A stretch of DNA of 64,000 nt. Origin: Lingula anatina. Taxonomy: Eukaryota; Brachiopoda; Lingulata; Lingulida; Lingulidae. The stretch is from NCBI RefSeq assembly GCF_001039355.2, contig NW_019775477.1, positions 62,001 to 126,000 on the forward strand, read 5' to 3'. This document shows, piece after piece, positions 1 to 11,700 of the stretch. Each line of letters begins with the position of its first letter. Position 1 is the first letter of the stretch. Made by a program: the position numbers and the translations under genes. The notes below the pieces were generated by a model. It searched no databases, was not told where the DNA came from, and was given only the letters and a program-made list of their open reading frames with translations.

Positions 1-1134
1 GTGGCAATGCAACGCACGGCGAAAGTAGTGCCTTTTGCGTCAGTTTTGTTCACACTTGCCTCACACAAGAAGTTATATCTCATTATAACTTCTTGCCTCA
101 CACGTTTCTGGTGACGTACTTACGGCGTGCGTCAGTTTTGCTTCCTGTTCTCCTCTTCTTTCTTCTTCCTCCTCCCTTTTTTCTACTATGTAAGCTTCTT
201 TCTCTTGCCATTTGGAGGCATATTAGAAACTAAATTGAGCAAAAATTTGAAAATTTTGAAAAATTGTTGTACACGTTACACAGTCGACGTTCATTATAAA
301 GACACGACGTACACCAGGCGTGGGGGTGACGCACGTGCGACGCATTCCCAGTGTGCTCTCGACTTTGTTCGTTAGTTGTGAGGGCGTGCGCCTTAAGATT
401 GCACGTAGCGGCTGTTGATCATGTCGAAAAGCTAAGCCTAGGTTCCAACTACGTTTTGGACGCACGGGTTCCTTGCGTCCGGCTAGGACGTAGCTAGATC
501 GCACGTAGCGGCTGTTGATCACGTCGAAAAGTTTCTACGTGCTGTTTGCGTTCTCCAAAAGTCGCACGATGGACGTGCTCCTCACACACGAACTCCTTCC
601 CGATTCCTTCCCTGCGATTTAGCTACGTCCTAGCCGGACGCAAGGAACCTAAAAACCGTGCGTCCAAAACGTAGTTGGGACCTAGGCTTAACTCAACACG
701 TAAAGGGCACTTGCTCCTTCATTGCTTGCGACGTGCGTCTTGCACAACATGCGTCTCTCTTGCTAAAGCCTAGGTCCCAACTACGTTTTGGACGCACGGT
801 TTTTAAGCTACTCTTACAACCGGTTGTGCGTGCTTCTACGAGCGGTTTGCGTGCAAAAAATTGGCCAAGTAGTAAGATACACGCACGTGGAGCGTACTAT
901 TTTTGGTGGACGCAAACACGACGCAAAGCACGCAGCCCGAAAACTGGCCGGCCAGTTTTTCGCTACGACCTGTCTGCGACAATTAGAACGCCTGGAGCAC
1001 GCTCGTAGCACGCAAGACAAAAGTACTGAGTAAGTGCGCTAGGCGTGCGTGTAGCGCAGGAAAAGCATGCAGAAATTACGGGGTATTTTACCACGAAGAC
1101 GTACTTACCACGCAAGAGACTCGTAAGTTTAACT
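1..1134. repeat. Nested ACG-rich foldback repeats
   Basis: No gene is visible here. A foldback element spans about 434-690. Its arms begin AAGCCTAGGTTCCAACTACG on the left and read as the reverse complement on the right (about 645-690), extending inward through the GGACGCAAGGAACC segment for roughly 60-70 bp. The segment GCACGTAGCGGCTGTTGATCA occurs at about 400 and again at about 500, on both sides of the left arm, which suggests one element inserted into another. A further single arm lies at 769-805. Reading frames in this stretch are low-complexity or repeat-derived. Confidence 0.7.
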
Positions 1135-1969
1135 NNNNNNNNNNNNNNNNNNNNNNNNNNNNNNNNNNNNNNNNNNNNNNNNNNNNNNNNNNNNNNNNNN
1201 NNNNNNNNNNNNNNNNNNNNNNNNNNNNNNNNNNNNNNNNNNNNNNNNNNNNNNNNNNNNNNNNNNNNNNNNNNNNNNNNNNNNNNNNNNNNNNNNNNNN
1301 NNNNNNNNNNNNNNNNNNNNNNNNNNNNNNNNNNNNNNNNNNNNNNNNNNNNNNNNNNNNNNNNNNNNNNNNNNNNNNNNNNNNNNNNNNNNNNNNNNNN
1401 NNNNNNNNNNNNNNNNNNNNNNNNNNNNNNNNNNNNNNNNNNNNNNNNNNNNNNNNNNNNNNNNNNNNNNNNNNNNNNNNNNNNNNNNNNNNNNNNNNNN
1501 NNNNNNNNNNNNNNNNNNNNNNNNNNNNNNNNNNNNNNNNNNNNNNNNNNNNNNNNNNNNNNNNNNNNNNNNNNNNNNNNNNNNNNNNNNNNNNNNNNNN
1601 NNNNNNNNNNNNNNNNNNNNNNNNNNNNNNNNNNNNNNNNNNNNNNNNNNNNNNNNNNNNNNNNNNNNNNNNNNNNNNNNNNNNNNNNNNNNNNNNNNNN
1701 NNNNNNNNNNNNNNNNNNNNNNNNNNNNNNNNNNNNNNNNNNNNNNNNNNNNNNNNNNNNNNNNNNNNNNNNNNNNNNNNNNNNNNNNNNNNNNNNNNNN
1801 NNNNNNNNNNNNNNNNNNNNNNNNNNNNNNNNNNNNNNNNNNNNNNNNNNNNNNNNNNNNNNNNNNNNNNNNNNNNNNNNNNNNNNNNNNNNNNNNNNNN
1901 NNNNNNNNNNNNNNNNNNNNNNNNNNNNNNNNNNNNNNNNNNNNNNNNNNNNNNNNNNNNNNNNNNNNN
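1135..1969. other. Assembly gap (835 N)
   Basis: An uninterrupted run of N. The repeat copies around it (434-805 on one side, 3012-3185 on the other) suggest that repeats broke the assembly here. Confidence 0.99.
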
Positions 1970-2394
1970 ATTTTTTCAAAGAAAGTTGGCTCACAGTTTT
2001 GCACTAGTGTTAATCCTCGTCGCCAGTGTTGATGCCTTCGAAATAAATCGCATCACGAATCAAATCACTCAACGAATTGTATCAGTTTGATACGCTTGTG
2101 CTTTTTTCATATCCATAACTCTAAGAAACGCTACATCCGGGTCCTTGACCGGCTTAGCATAAAAAGCGGAATCTTACAACAGCGGAACGAGTAGTTCAAA
2201 AAAGTTTTAGAACAGTGAATTCATTCAAATGTCAAGTCAAATTAAACAAATAGCACACTTATGAGGGGACTTTGAAGAAAAGAGAGAGAGATAAATTAAA
2301 TCAAAATTTATCAAATGACGTCAGTTCAATGCATTCAGCTCACTGGTCAATAAAAAATAAATAAATAGAAAATAAAAATTGAAAATGAAAGTAC

Positions 2395-2612
2395 CATATC
2401 TGGCCCAAGTCTGGGCAGCATCTGGCAAAATGTGGCATAAATGCCAGACTTTGCCAGACGGCCCAGATCTGGCAAGTGTCTGGCAAAATGTGGCATAAAT
2501 GCCAGACCTTGCCAGACTTGGCCCAGATCTGGCAAGTGTCCGGCAAAATCTGGCCCAGATATTGCCAGACGTTGCCAGATCTGGGCCAGACGTGGGCCAG
2601 ATTACTGAGGCT
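2395..2612. repeat. Minisatellite of ~60-bp units built from CTGGCA/TGCCAG
   Basis: The block GGCAAAATGTGGCATAAATG starts at about 2423 and 2482, and a variant (GGCAAAATCTGGCCC) at about 2542, giving a period of 59-60 bp. Inside each unit TCTGGCA and TGCCAGA face each other, so each unit can fold. Edges are degenerate (CTGGGCCAGACGTGGGCCAG). Confidence 0.85.
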
Positions 2613-3011
2613 GTCTGGGTATGTTTAAGTTTAGCAACAAGAAATATCAACGCCGATATTTTATATTTTCGAGGAGATTTTTTTTTTTTTTGTCAACACA
2701 AAGATATATGCATTATTGAAAAATTATGTGCACGAAAAACCTGGTTTTCGACATTTTGATGATCACAAACCCTGTCAGTACCCTTAAGCTGGGACCCAAT
2801 TTATTGCATCATAATTTTAAGGAAAGGAGACTAGTAGATTCCAAAAGACACATGGGTGCTTGTAATCAATGGTACATGACGCAAGTACATGTAATTCTAT
2901 CACTTCATATAACTAGTTTTTTCATCCATTCAATCAGTAGGCCCCTATACATGTACATTGTCCTAAAAAGTCTCTTCAATTGGAAAAATGGGGAAAACGT
3001 GGGAGTTCGTG

Positions 3012-3185
3012 CATGAGGAGCACGTCCATCGTGCGACTTTTGGAGGACGCAAACAGCACGTAGAAACTTTTCGACATGATCAACAACCGCTACGTGCGAT
3101 CTAGCTACGTCCTAGCCGGACGCAAGGAACCAAAAAAAAAAAAAAAAAAACGTGCGTCCAAAACGTAGTTGGGACCTAGGCTTAA
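3012..3185 (-). repeat. Inverted copy of the 434-600 foldback repeat
   Basis: From GAGGAGCACGTCCATCGTGC to GTTGGGACCTAGGCTT this is the near-exact reverse complement of sequence at about 434-590, with an A-run of about 20 inserted at 3130-3150. It is another copy of the same family on the far side of the gap. Confidence 0.8.
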
Positions 3186-4137
3186 CTCCGTGCGAAGGGA
3201 ACAAGTTACGCTTGCGGTCTCGCTGTTCGCAGGCTATTCGTAGAATCTTTTGGACATGTCCAACATCCTCCGTACGTGCTTACGGGCTGTCTGCGAACTC
3301 GAAATTGCGTTAGAAAGACCTGCGTGGGACGTGAGATTCTGTGCAAAATTTGGACGCAAACAGCCCGTAAGAGCCCATACGGCCGGTTGTGACCGAGGCT
3401 TAAGTTGTCTTATAGTAAGGTCCAACTTGCGGTCCGTCTCCTTCGCCACAAACCGCGACATTTGTCCTTGCGATATTTACCTCCGCCAGAAATGCTATGT
3501 TTTGTGTTCATGTTGATTATCTGTCTTATTGTCCGTTCGTCTGTTAGCAATATTGTGGATAAAGATGTATGCGGATTTAGATGGAGTTATCAGAAACTGA
3601 ACCAAGTAAGAAAAGATCAAATTCTGATGGTGATCCAATACTTTATTTATGCTTAATTATCAGTTACTTGTAGGCCCGTTTAGAGACATAAGGCACAAAG
3701 CTGGTGGCAGAAATTTGTGGGCTGTATTAGGAAAAGGCCACATTTTGGTGATTGGTTAATCAATAAGTTAACTTTTTAATAGATAATTAACAAGAATGAG
3801 AATTGAGCTGTCTCGACAGAGGTTTGCACTCTCTGAGTGCTTTTCTAGTTCGATACATGTTTTACTTATGAGTAGATATGTATTTCAACACATGCACTGT
3901 TGAATGTTCAAAGACTGTTGCTAGTATACGAAAATAACCCAAATCACATATGGCATATCACACAGAAAATAACCAACTTTTTTGTATCATAAAATCCTCA
4001 AATACATGTATATGACTTTGGTCCACTAGTAATTGCACATTTGTAAAGATGGCAGATTTCGTTAAATAATTTTTTTTTGCAAAATCCAGTGTGAAAAATT
4101 GTTCAATAACTTGAACGTCTGACGTCATAACTTTTAG
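3186..4137. other. Stretch upstream of the first recognised XDH exon
   Basis: The XDH exon with the start codon (about 15-20 residues, N-terminal part of the 2Fe-2S domain) should lie here or further upstream. I could not find a convincing ATG exon. Short open frames at 3250-3516 and 3405-3656 resemble nothing known to me. The proximal part (3186-3400) is still ACG-rich repeat. Confidence 0.5.
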
Positions 4138-5731
4138 ATCATAGAAAAGAATGCCGACCCGGAGACGACATTGCTGCAGTATCTGCGTAAAATACGTATC
4201 CTTTTGGACGCGCAACATACGAAACCATCAGTGCATGAAGTTATAACGTAGCGTGAAATCATACTCTAGCACTTAGCGCAACCATAACGATCATATTCAG
4301 TTAAGCCGACAGCACTCAGCAAGAGACCCCACAAAGTTGGATCGGTGTACGTGGACCGATTGTGTCTCTGGGAATGTGCCCTTTCTCGTCTCTATCTCTT
4401 CCTTGGTACAAATATTTATGTATCCTTTACTCCACGTATCAGTGCGTCTTCCTGGCACCAAACTTGGCTGTGGACAAGGCGGGTGCGGTGCATGCACAGT
4501 GATGATATCAAAGTATGACCAGGAGCAGGACAAAATATTGTATCCTTACACGTTACTGTTATTTCCATGGGTCTTTCCTATGAAACCTTTATGATAAGTT
4601 GATTTTATACAGATTTATTTTCCCTAACTGTTGACTTGTCATTATGCATCCAATGCGTGTCTTGTTCCACTATGTTCTCTCCATGGCCTCGCTGTCACTA
4701 CAGTGGAGGGGATTGGAAGTACGAAAACGAGGCTACACCCAGTTCAGGTATAGTGTGAAAAGGAAGAAGACGTACTTTGAATAATAATTTTAAAAAAAAT
4801 TAATATCCCTGATACATCTTTCATTCAAAAACAAACGTACTGGTATGGTCAAATTGAAGTTGTATATAATATTTTAAAAAATATTGTTTGGCAACTGTAA
4901 ACGGTTACATCTGATATAATAATAATAATAAGCAAGTAATAAACCTTGGAATTATACCGGTCTTCAAGAAAAAAATTATCACTGAGATCTTTAGTAAAGC
5001 CTTGTTGCAGATACTTTGCCTTACTTGAAGTACAGTATGGGGTTAATCTGTATGTTATGTAAGGAAGCTGTTTTTTTATGACGATATCATTTGTGATCTT
5101 AGGAGATAATAGCCAAGTCCCACGGCACACAGTGTGGTTTCTGTACACCAGGAATGGTGATGTCAATGTACGCGTTACTAAGAAATAAGCCAAAGCCAAC
5201 AGAGGATGAAGTGGAAAACATATTCCAAGGTACCATGTCTCATTGCAACCCCACAAATGAATATGTGTGCACTATTTGTTTGGATATTTATTATTTATGC
5301 TATAACATTACGTTATTTAAATTTACTCAACATTAAATGCTATATAATAACGTTATACTATTCTTTTACTAGAGAGACCTTTCAATAAAAGCCGCCACTA
5401 CCGGCCAAATTTCGAACACTACACTTGTGTTTGTCCTTTATTTATACTTTCGCTTCCGTTAATTAGGAGACATAAAAACCACGTATTCCAATCCTTGAAC
5501 AGCTACGGTTTTAAAATGTCGATCCTTTTAGGAAACCTTTGCAGATGCACTGGCTACAGACCTATCCTTGAAGGGTTCAAGACTTTCAGCAAAGACGAAC
5601 CCTGTTGCATGGGATCCAAATGTTGCAAAAACCAGACAAGTAACGAAGAACATGTTCTTGATGTCGCTGAACCATGCGACTTTGTGCCCGTCGATACGAC
5701 TCAAGAACCAATATTCCCCCCTGAATTAAAA
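4138..5731 (+). other. XDH: XDH 2Fe-2S domain exons
   Basis: Five exons encode the iron-sulfur part. The first recognised exon reads [15 protein letters not shown]. Next comes the plant-ferredoxin-type cluster motif [15 protein letters not shown], with the fourth cysteine in [13 protein letters not shown]. The second [2Fe-2S] motif is split: QCGFCTPG in 5103-5229 and [13 protein letters not shown] in 5532-5731. All expected cluster cysteines are present, so electron transfer from molybdenum to FAD should be intact. A Cys-rich linker (SKCCKNQ) follows, as in animal XDH. Confidence 0.92.
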
Positions 5732-8700
5732 GTAAGCGTAACAATGTTTATTCTGAGAAATATTGAATTTACATTTCGTCGGTCATGTCTAGTCAGTTTA
5801 ACCCCGTGTCGTGTTACGGTGTGCAAAATAAAATGTTGCACAATTGGACCATTTTGCCTTTTTGTTTTTACTTTTACAGATTTCGAATGGGTTTGGGACA
5901 AAATTTCTAACGTTCAAGAGTGAGAGGGTTACCTGGTTACGGCCTGTGTTCTTGAAGGATCTTCTGGAACTGAAATCCAAATATCCCAATGCTATGATTG
6001 TTATTGGAAATACAGCTGTTGGTAGGTGAAAAAGATTCTATTCCATCCTAATATTACATATCTTGTTACATATTTGTGTTTTGTAAAGAGATTTGTCAAA
6101 GTTAAGATGGTTGTATTTTAATGTATTCCAGTAGGCTCCATAATAGGGACTCGATAAACTCGTTATAAACTCGTTATGTATTGACAATACCTATGGCCTT
6201 CTATATATGTGGGTAGAGAGGGAAAACGTAGATGGTGTTGAAGGTTTTGTTATCACATGTTCTGCTTTGTCTTTCTTGTACTCCTTACCAGACTGCGTGA
6301 CGTAAATTTTATGTAAAAGCTCTCGCTGGATCTTTTTTGTTTTACTATTAAATAAAACCAACTATTTCTACCCGGTAGAAACCCCTTCGACTTCACACAG
6401 CTTGAAACTGTGCGTAGTGCCCTGTGCTAAACGCACGTGACGCACGGATGATCTGTCTCCACTCATGTCTGGTAAATAAATCGCGTGATTTGGAAGGGTT
6501 TTCCAAAACTGTGCACATGAAAATCCTACAGTGGAACCTGCAATTAAGGTCGAAACATTTAGCTATTTTGATTGCCATGAAAGGGACTTGTCGGGGACTT
6601 GCTCAGATTCACATTGCTCAGGGTCACAGCGCAGAAAGGTGTGCACAGTTTGGCTGGCAAATATATGTTAATATTTAGCGATATATCAATCTTTGGCCCT
6701 GGTATAGGTACGTTTGTTAGCATTTTTTTTTTTGTATTCCAAACAGTTGTTCGTTTATGGATATTGTTCTACTAACCCAGGGTTGGATACAAAATACAGA
6801 AAAGCACATGCCCAAGTTATGATTGCTGCAACACACGTGCCAGAATTACATGAAGTCGCAGTGGATGACACAGGGATCCATATTGGTGGCGCAGTTAGCC
6901 TTGCCAGATTTGGCGAGATTTTGACTGAAACCATCAGGGATATAACAGGTAGCCAATACATGAAGAAGTTCAAGAGTTTCAGCGTTTTTCTCTTAATACA
7001 GTATTCTTCGGCTCCGAAGTGTTTGAAATTGTATACACTTTGATAAAATGGTAAAAATGAAACCTCCTTAGGTTAATATGTAACAAAAAATTAATTTTAT
7101 GAAAAAAAATCACATTATTTATTGGTCATTTAAACCGGTCATATAATCTTTAGAAAGTGTGACCTTGGTGTATTATTTTCAAAGCCAATGTCTTTGCAGA
7201 ATACAAAAACAAGACCTTGGTAGCCATACAGGGAATTGTTAATGGGATTGCAGGACATCAAATTCGTAATGTAGCCGTGCGTCTCTCAGACGTTTCTTTT
7301 CGATTTATACTGTATAAAATATACACGCGTTTTGTTTAGAAAAAAACCGATAGCTGGTAAACTATAACAGACAAGGCACATTACCCAGAATAAAAAAATA
7401 CTATGTATTGCAACAAAACCCGCAGCAAGATGGGTTCTTTTGACATAATTACCTGTAAGAGATATGTAACCCGATAAACTTTTTCTATTTCATAAAAACA
7501 TACGTCACACTTGAAAACCAAATTAATTTCAGTCTTTGGCTGGGAATATTTTGTGGACACATCACCATTCCGACCTCGTCCCTCTCCTGATGGCTACGGG
7601 ATCCACGATAACCCTGATGTCGCAAGGTACATGAATTGCAATCTCTCCCCATACCAACGGACGCAAGAACCTTATGGTTTCATGCTAAAGGCGATAACTA
7701 TCTTCTTGCTCGGCAACAGTTATAGTATAGGCATATTGACCACTATTGACATAAATACTGTCATATGAAGAGAAACGTTCTATGCTTTTAGTGAACGCCA
7801 ACAATTTAAAAATATTGATGAGTTTTGTTTTTCAAGTTGCTTAGTGCTTTAAGGATATTGTTACCCTTCGCTAAATTCTCCTTATTTACTGCTATTGGAT
7901 AACATATAAATCTTCTATCCTTAAGAATTTGCTTCTGTGCATGAGCACAATGTACAGGTATATTTTCCAATGCATATTTTTATGTACATGGTTAAATTTT
8001 GATTTTTAGAGGGTGGCCAGAGAATTGCTTTTTTGGACGACACTTTTTACACCAGGCGCGGAAATTGGAATATTAAATCGGATGAGATCTTATTTTCTGT
8101 TTTCATCCCTTTTTCCAAAAAGGTCAGCTATATTTTTGCCTTTTCAGGGCATAAAGATACAATTTGATAGTTTTTCCTAGTTTGCGTTAAAATATACATG
8201 ATGCACTGAAAAGTTTCACCGCTTCACATTGTCAGTGAGAATGTTGATTTTTAATTACGTCATACTGTTACTTATGTCGTAGGTGGAAAATTTTAAGATC
8301 AAATTAAAATATGATTGAAATTTTTCCAGAATGAATTTGTGTTCGGATACAAGCAGGCACAGCGCAGAGAAAATGCAGCAGCAATAGTGAACGCTGGGAT
8401 GACAGTCCTGTTTGAAGATGATACCAATATTATTAAAGAAATGTCAGTTGCCTTTGGTGGCATGTCTGAAACATCTTCGTTGGCCCTAACAACATCTAGG
8501 AGAAGTGTTGGAAGGTACTGACATGGTTTCTTAACTTACCTATGATTAAATACGAGTAGATACGGGACAGACCAATAGCAGTTTTCCGTGAACGTATGTC
8601 ACTTTTTGTGTTTTGGGGTATATTGGGTAGTTAGTTACTTTGCAATTTTATTGCTAAGCCTACTCTTTCATGTATAAAATAAACAGGTGAAAACATGTAG

Positions 8701-11700
8701 GTTAGACAGTTTGCTTTCCATTACAAATGGAAAAATGTATGCTATGACCAAGGATGTATACATTTTCTTATAATTTTCAGGTATCCCATTTTTGACGTTC
8801 AGGTGAAAACGTTAGAAATTTTTCAAGAAGTTTTTTCTTCTAATCATCTGTTTTGCAAGGACCTATTTGAATTCGCGACTAACCTTTATTTGGTCTCTGC
8901 AGATATGTCAGTCTTGCAGTCTAGTTATAACACTATTTTTGCTAATTTTCCCTTTCTTGTGTCAGATTAACTGCAAACTAAATTGTGTTAGAATAACCTG
9001 TAATATTTTCAGAAAATGGGAAGATCAGCTGACATCAGATGTAGTCCAATGGCTCGCGGAAGACTTCCCATCACCACCAGAGGGCATTGGTGGTCAGATG
9101 GCCTATAAGAGAGCACTGGCTTGCAGTTTCTTTTTCAAGTTTTTCCACAGGGTGCAATTAGAATTGTGCAGAGGGGTACATTCACAATTTCTTACCTACG
9201 GTACATGTACACATTTGTAGCTGACCAAAATAACTAGTTTGAAAAGAAATCTAGTTTAAGGGTAAAATATGTGCTACGTAGTTAGTTAGGTAAAACACCA
9301 ACACCATTTGCATTTTCTATATTCTGTTTGTTGCAATCAATATTAAAACAGGCATAAAAACAATGTGGACTTACAAAATCATACTGAAAATAAATCACTG
9401 TTTAAAGGATCTACGTAGTACGCATGTATTTCATGACTCAATAAAAACTGATAAAAAGATTTCGTAAGCTATTCAACATTTTAGCCTGGGATGGAAGGTG
9501 CAACAGTTTCACCCCGGCACACACTGGCACTTCCCAGTCTGCCACGTAGTATCAGCCGAGGTACACAGGTGTTTGAGGAAGTCCCTCCTGACCAGCCAAA
9601 ACATGACGCCGTTGGACGCCCACTGCAGCACAGTGCAAGCTTGCAACACGCAACCGGAGAGGCTCAGTATTGTGACGACATGTCACTGGTTGACGGTATG
9701 TTTTGAAGCTTTCGGTTGTTTACCAATGTGGTGATTTTTCTTTCGCCATTTGATGATTATTTTTATTATTTTGACTAAACTGGGGGTCAGCAACACGTTT
9801 TATTTCGACCCCCGGTCAGGTCATTTACCGATGTAAGTTATCTGTTTTTAATCTATCTCTGTTTCACATTTGAGTAGGTGAGTTGCACTTGGCATTGGTG
9901 ACCAGCACCAGAGCCCACGCCAAGATCCTCTCCATTGACACTAGTGAAGCCCTTGCTTTGCCTGGAGTGGAGGCATTCTTTGGCCACGAGGATGTACCAG
10001 GTTCCAATATAAGGATGGTTCTGTCATCTGGGGAGGAGATATTTGCTTCAGAAGAGGTACTGTATTGGTTTACTTGTACATGTATCCAGTAACTTGCTGA
10101 AATGGGATTAGATACATGTATTTTACAAAAGGCTGTCGTTTTTTTCTTTATATTTGTTTGTATTGCCGAAAATGCGGTAAGAATATAATGTTATGTTGAC
10201 TGTGGGACATTGGTTTAATGGCACAAATTATTGTAAAACCACCATTGCAATGATTTATAGAAGTAAAACCACCATTGCAATGATTTATAGAATAAAGGAG
10301 GGGCTTGAAAGGAGGTTAATTTCATATTTTTCCGAATATTTAATTGTTCAAAATCACAGGAATTAGTTTCCTTTCTGATTAGTTCGCCTCCCATCTTAAA
10401 ATTTGCTGTTCATATTTAATGTAGGTGACATGCTATGGGCAGGTGATAGGTGCCATAGTGGCTGACACCAAGACACATGCGCAGAGAGCAGCGAAGGCCG
10501 TAAAAATTGAGTACGAAGACCTTCCAACAGTGTTCACAATATCGGTAAGATACGATGGAAGTAATTAAGAGTTTAACTTTATAGTAATAGAATGTTTCTT
10601 TGGATTTTGGAGTAGAAACGAAAACAGAGTGAAAAAAGTCCACTTTTTGAACTACAGTTAAGTTTTTTCATCAATTAGCAAAATGAAAAATTTGGAGCAA
10701 TATGAGCAAAATTGCTGCAAACTAAAAGTTTGCGGCAACGAGTTTGCAGGAGTTTGCAAGAAAAATTTACTGCAAATTTGCAAGAAGGAATTAATTGCAG
10801 TTGTAGCAATATTGCATCAAATTTTGCTGCAAATTTGCAGCAGGTCTGCTATTTTGCTTAGGGAAGTTACGGTATGTAATTAGGGTTTAAAAATTAACAG
10901 ACGGCCAATTTATAGGAAGCAATTGCCAAAGAGTCTTACTACCCACACGAAGCGAAGGCTGTCATCAAGTCAGGTGATATAGAACGTGGCTTTGAGCAGG
11001 CTGACCACATCTTAGAGGGGGAGATCAAACTAGGGGGACAGGAACATTTCTATTTGGAGACGCATGTGGCTAGAGCCGTACCTAGAGGGGAAGATGGAGA
11101 AATTGAAGTATTTTGTAGTACGCAGTCTCCGTCGACTGCTCAGGTAATGTTACAATGTGCCTTTCAATACTTACCGCAGGCCCGTAGCCAGGGGGGTTCG
11201 GGGGGTTCAAACTGCTGGAAAAAGGTCCACTCTGTGTAAAATTTGACCTACAGGTGGTAGGTACATGGGGATTATATGGTAAAAGGTCCACTTTTTCAGA
11301 AAAAGACCCCCCCCCTTTGAAATTGCTAGCTACGGGCCTGCACCGTATTCGTGATGTGTGCGGTTTAACGAGATTGAACTCTTTCGATTTAAGCCCGTTT
11401 AGACTACAGTTACCTCTTGTTGTCAAAGGACACACTCTTTAACAACTGTCTAGAAAACGGTGGAGTAGGTACAGTAGGAGCCAACAATTAAATTTTTTTT
11501 ATTTTGTCTATATTTCTCTTTTAATTGGTGTTGGAATCCTATATATGCTTTAATGAGTATTTTTGATTCTTACATTTCTTGGAAGGCAATTGTCGCTAGA
11601 GCCCTTGGCTTACCGATGAACAGAGTGTGTATCAGGACAAAAAGGCTAGGTAAATATTCAAGACGTGTAAATCCTCAGACCGAGATAAATAACTTTTCAC

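Noticed and set aside
963-2007. Long open frames across 963-2007 on both strands
   Set aside because: They are open only because they run through the N gap.
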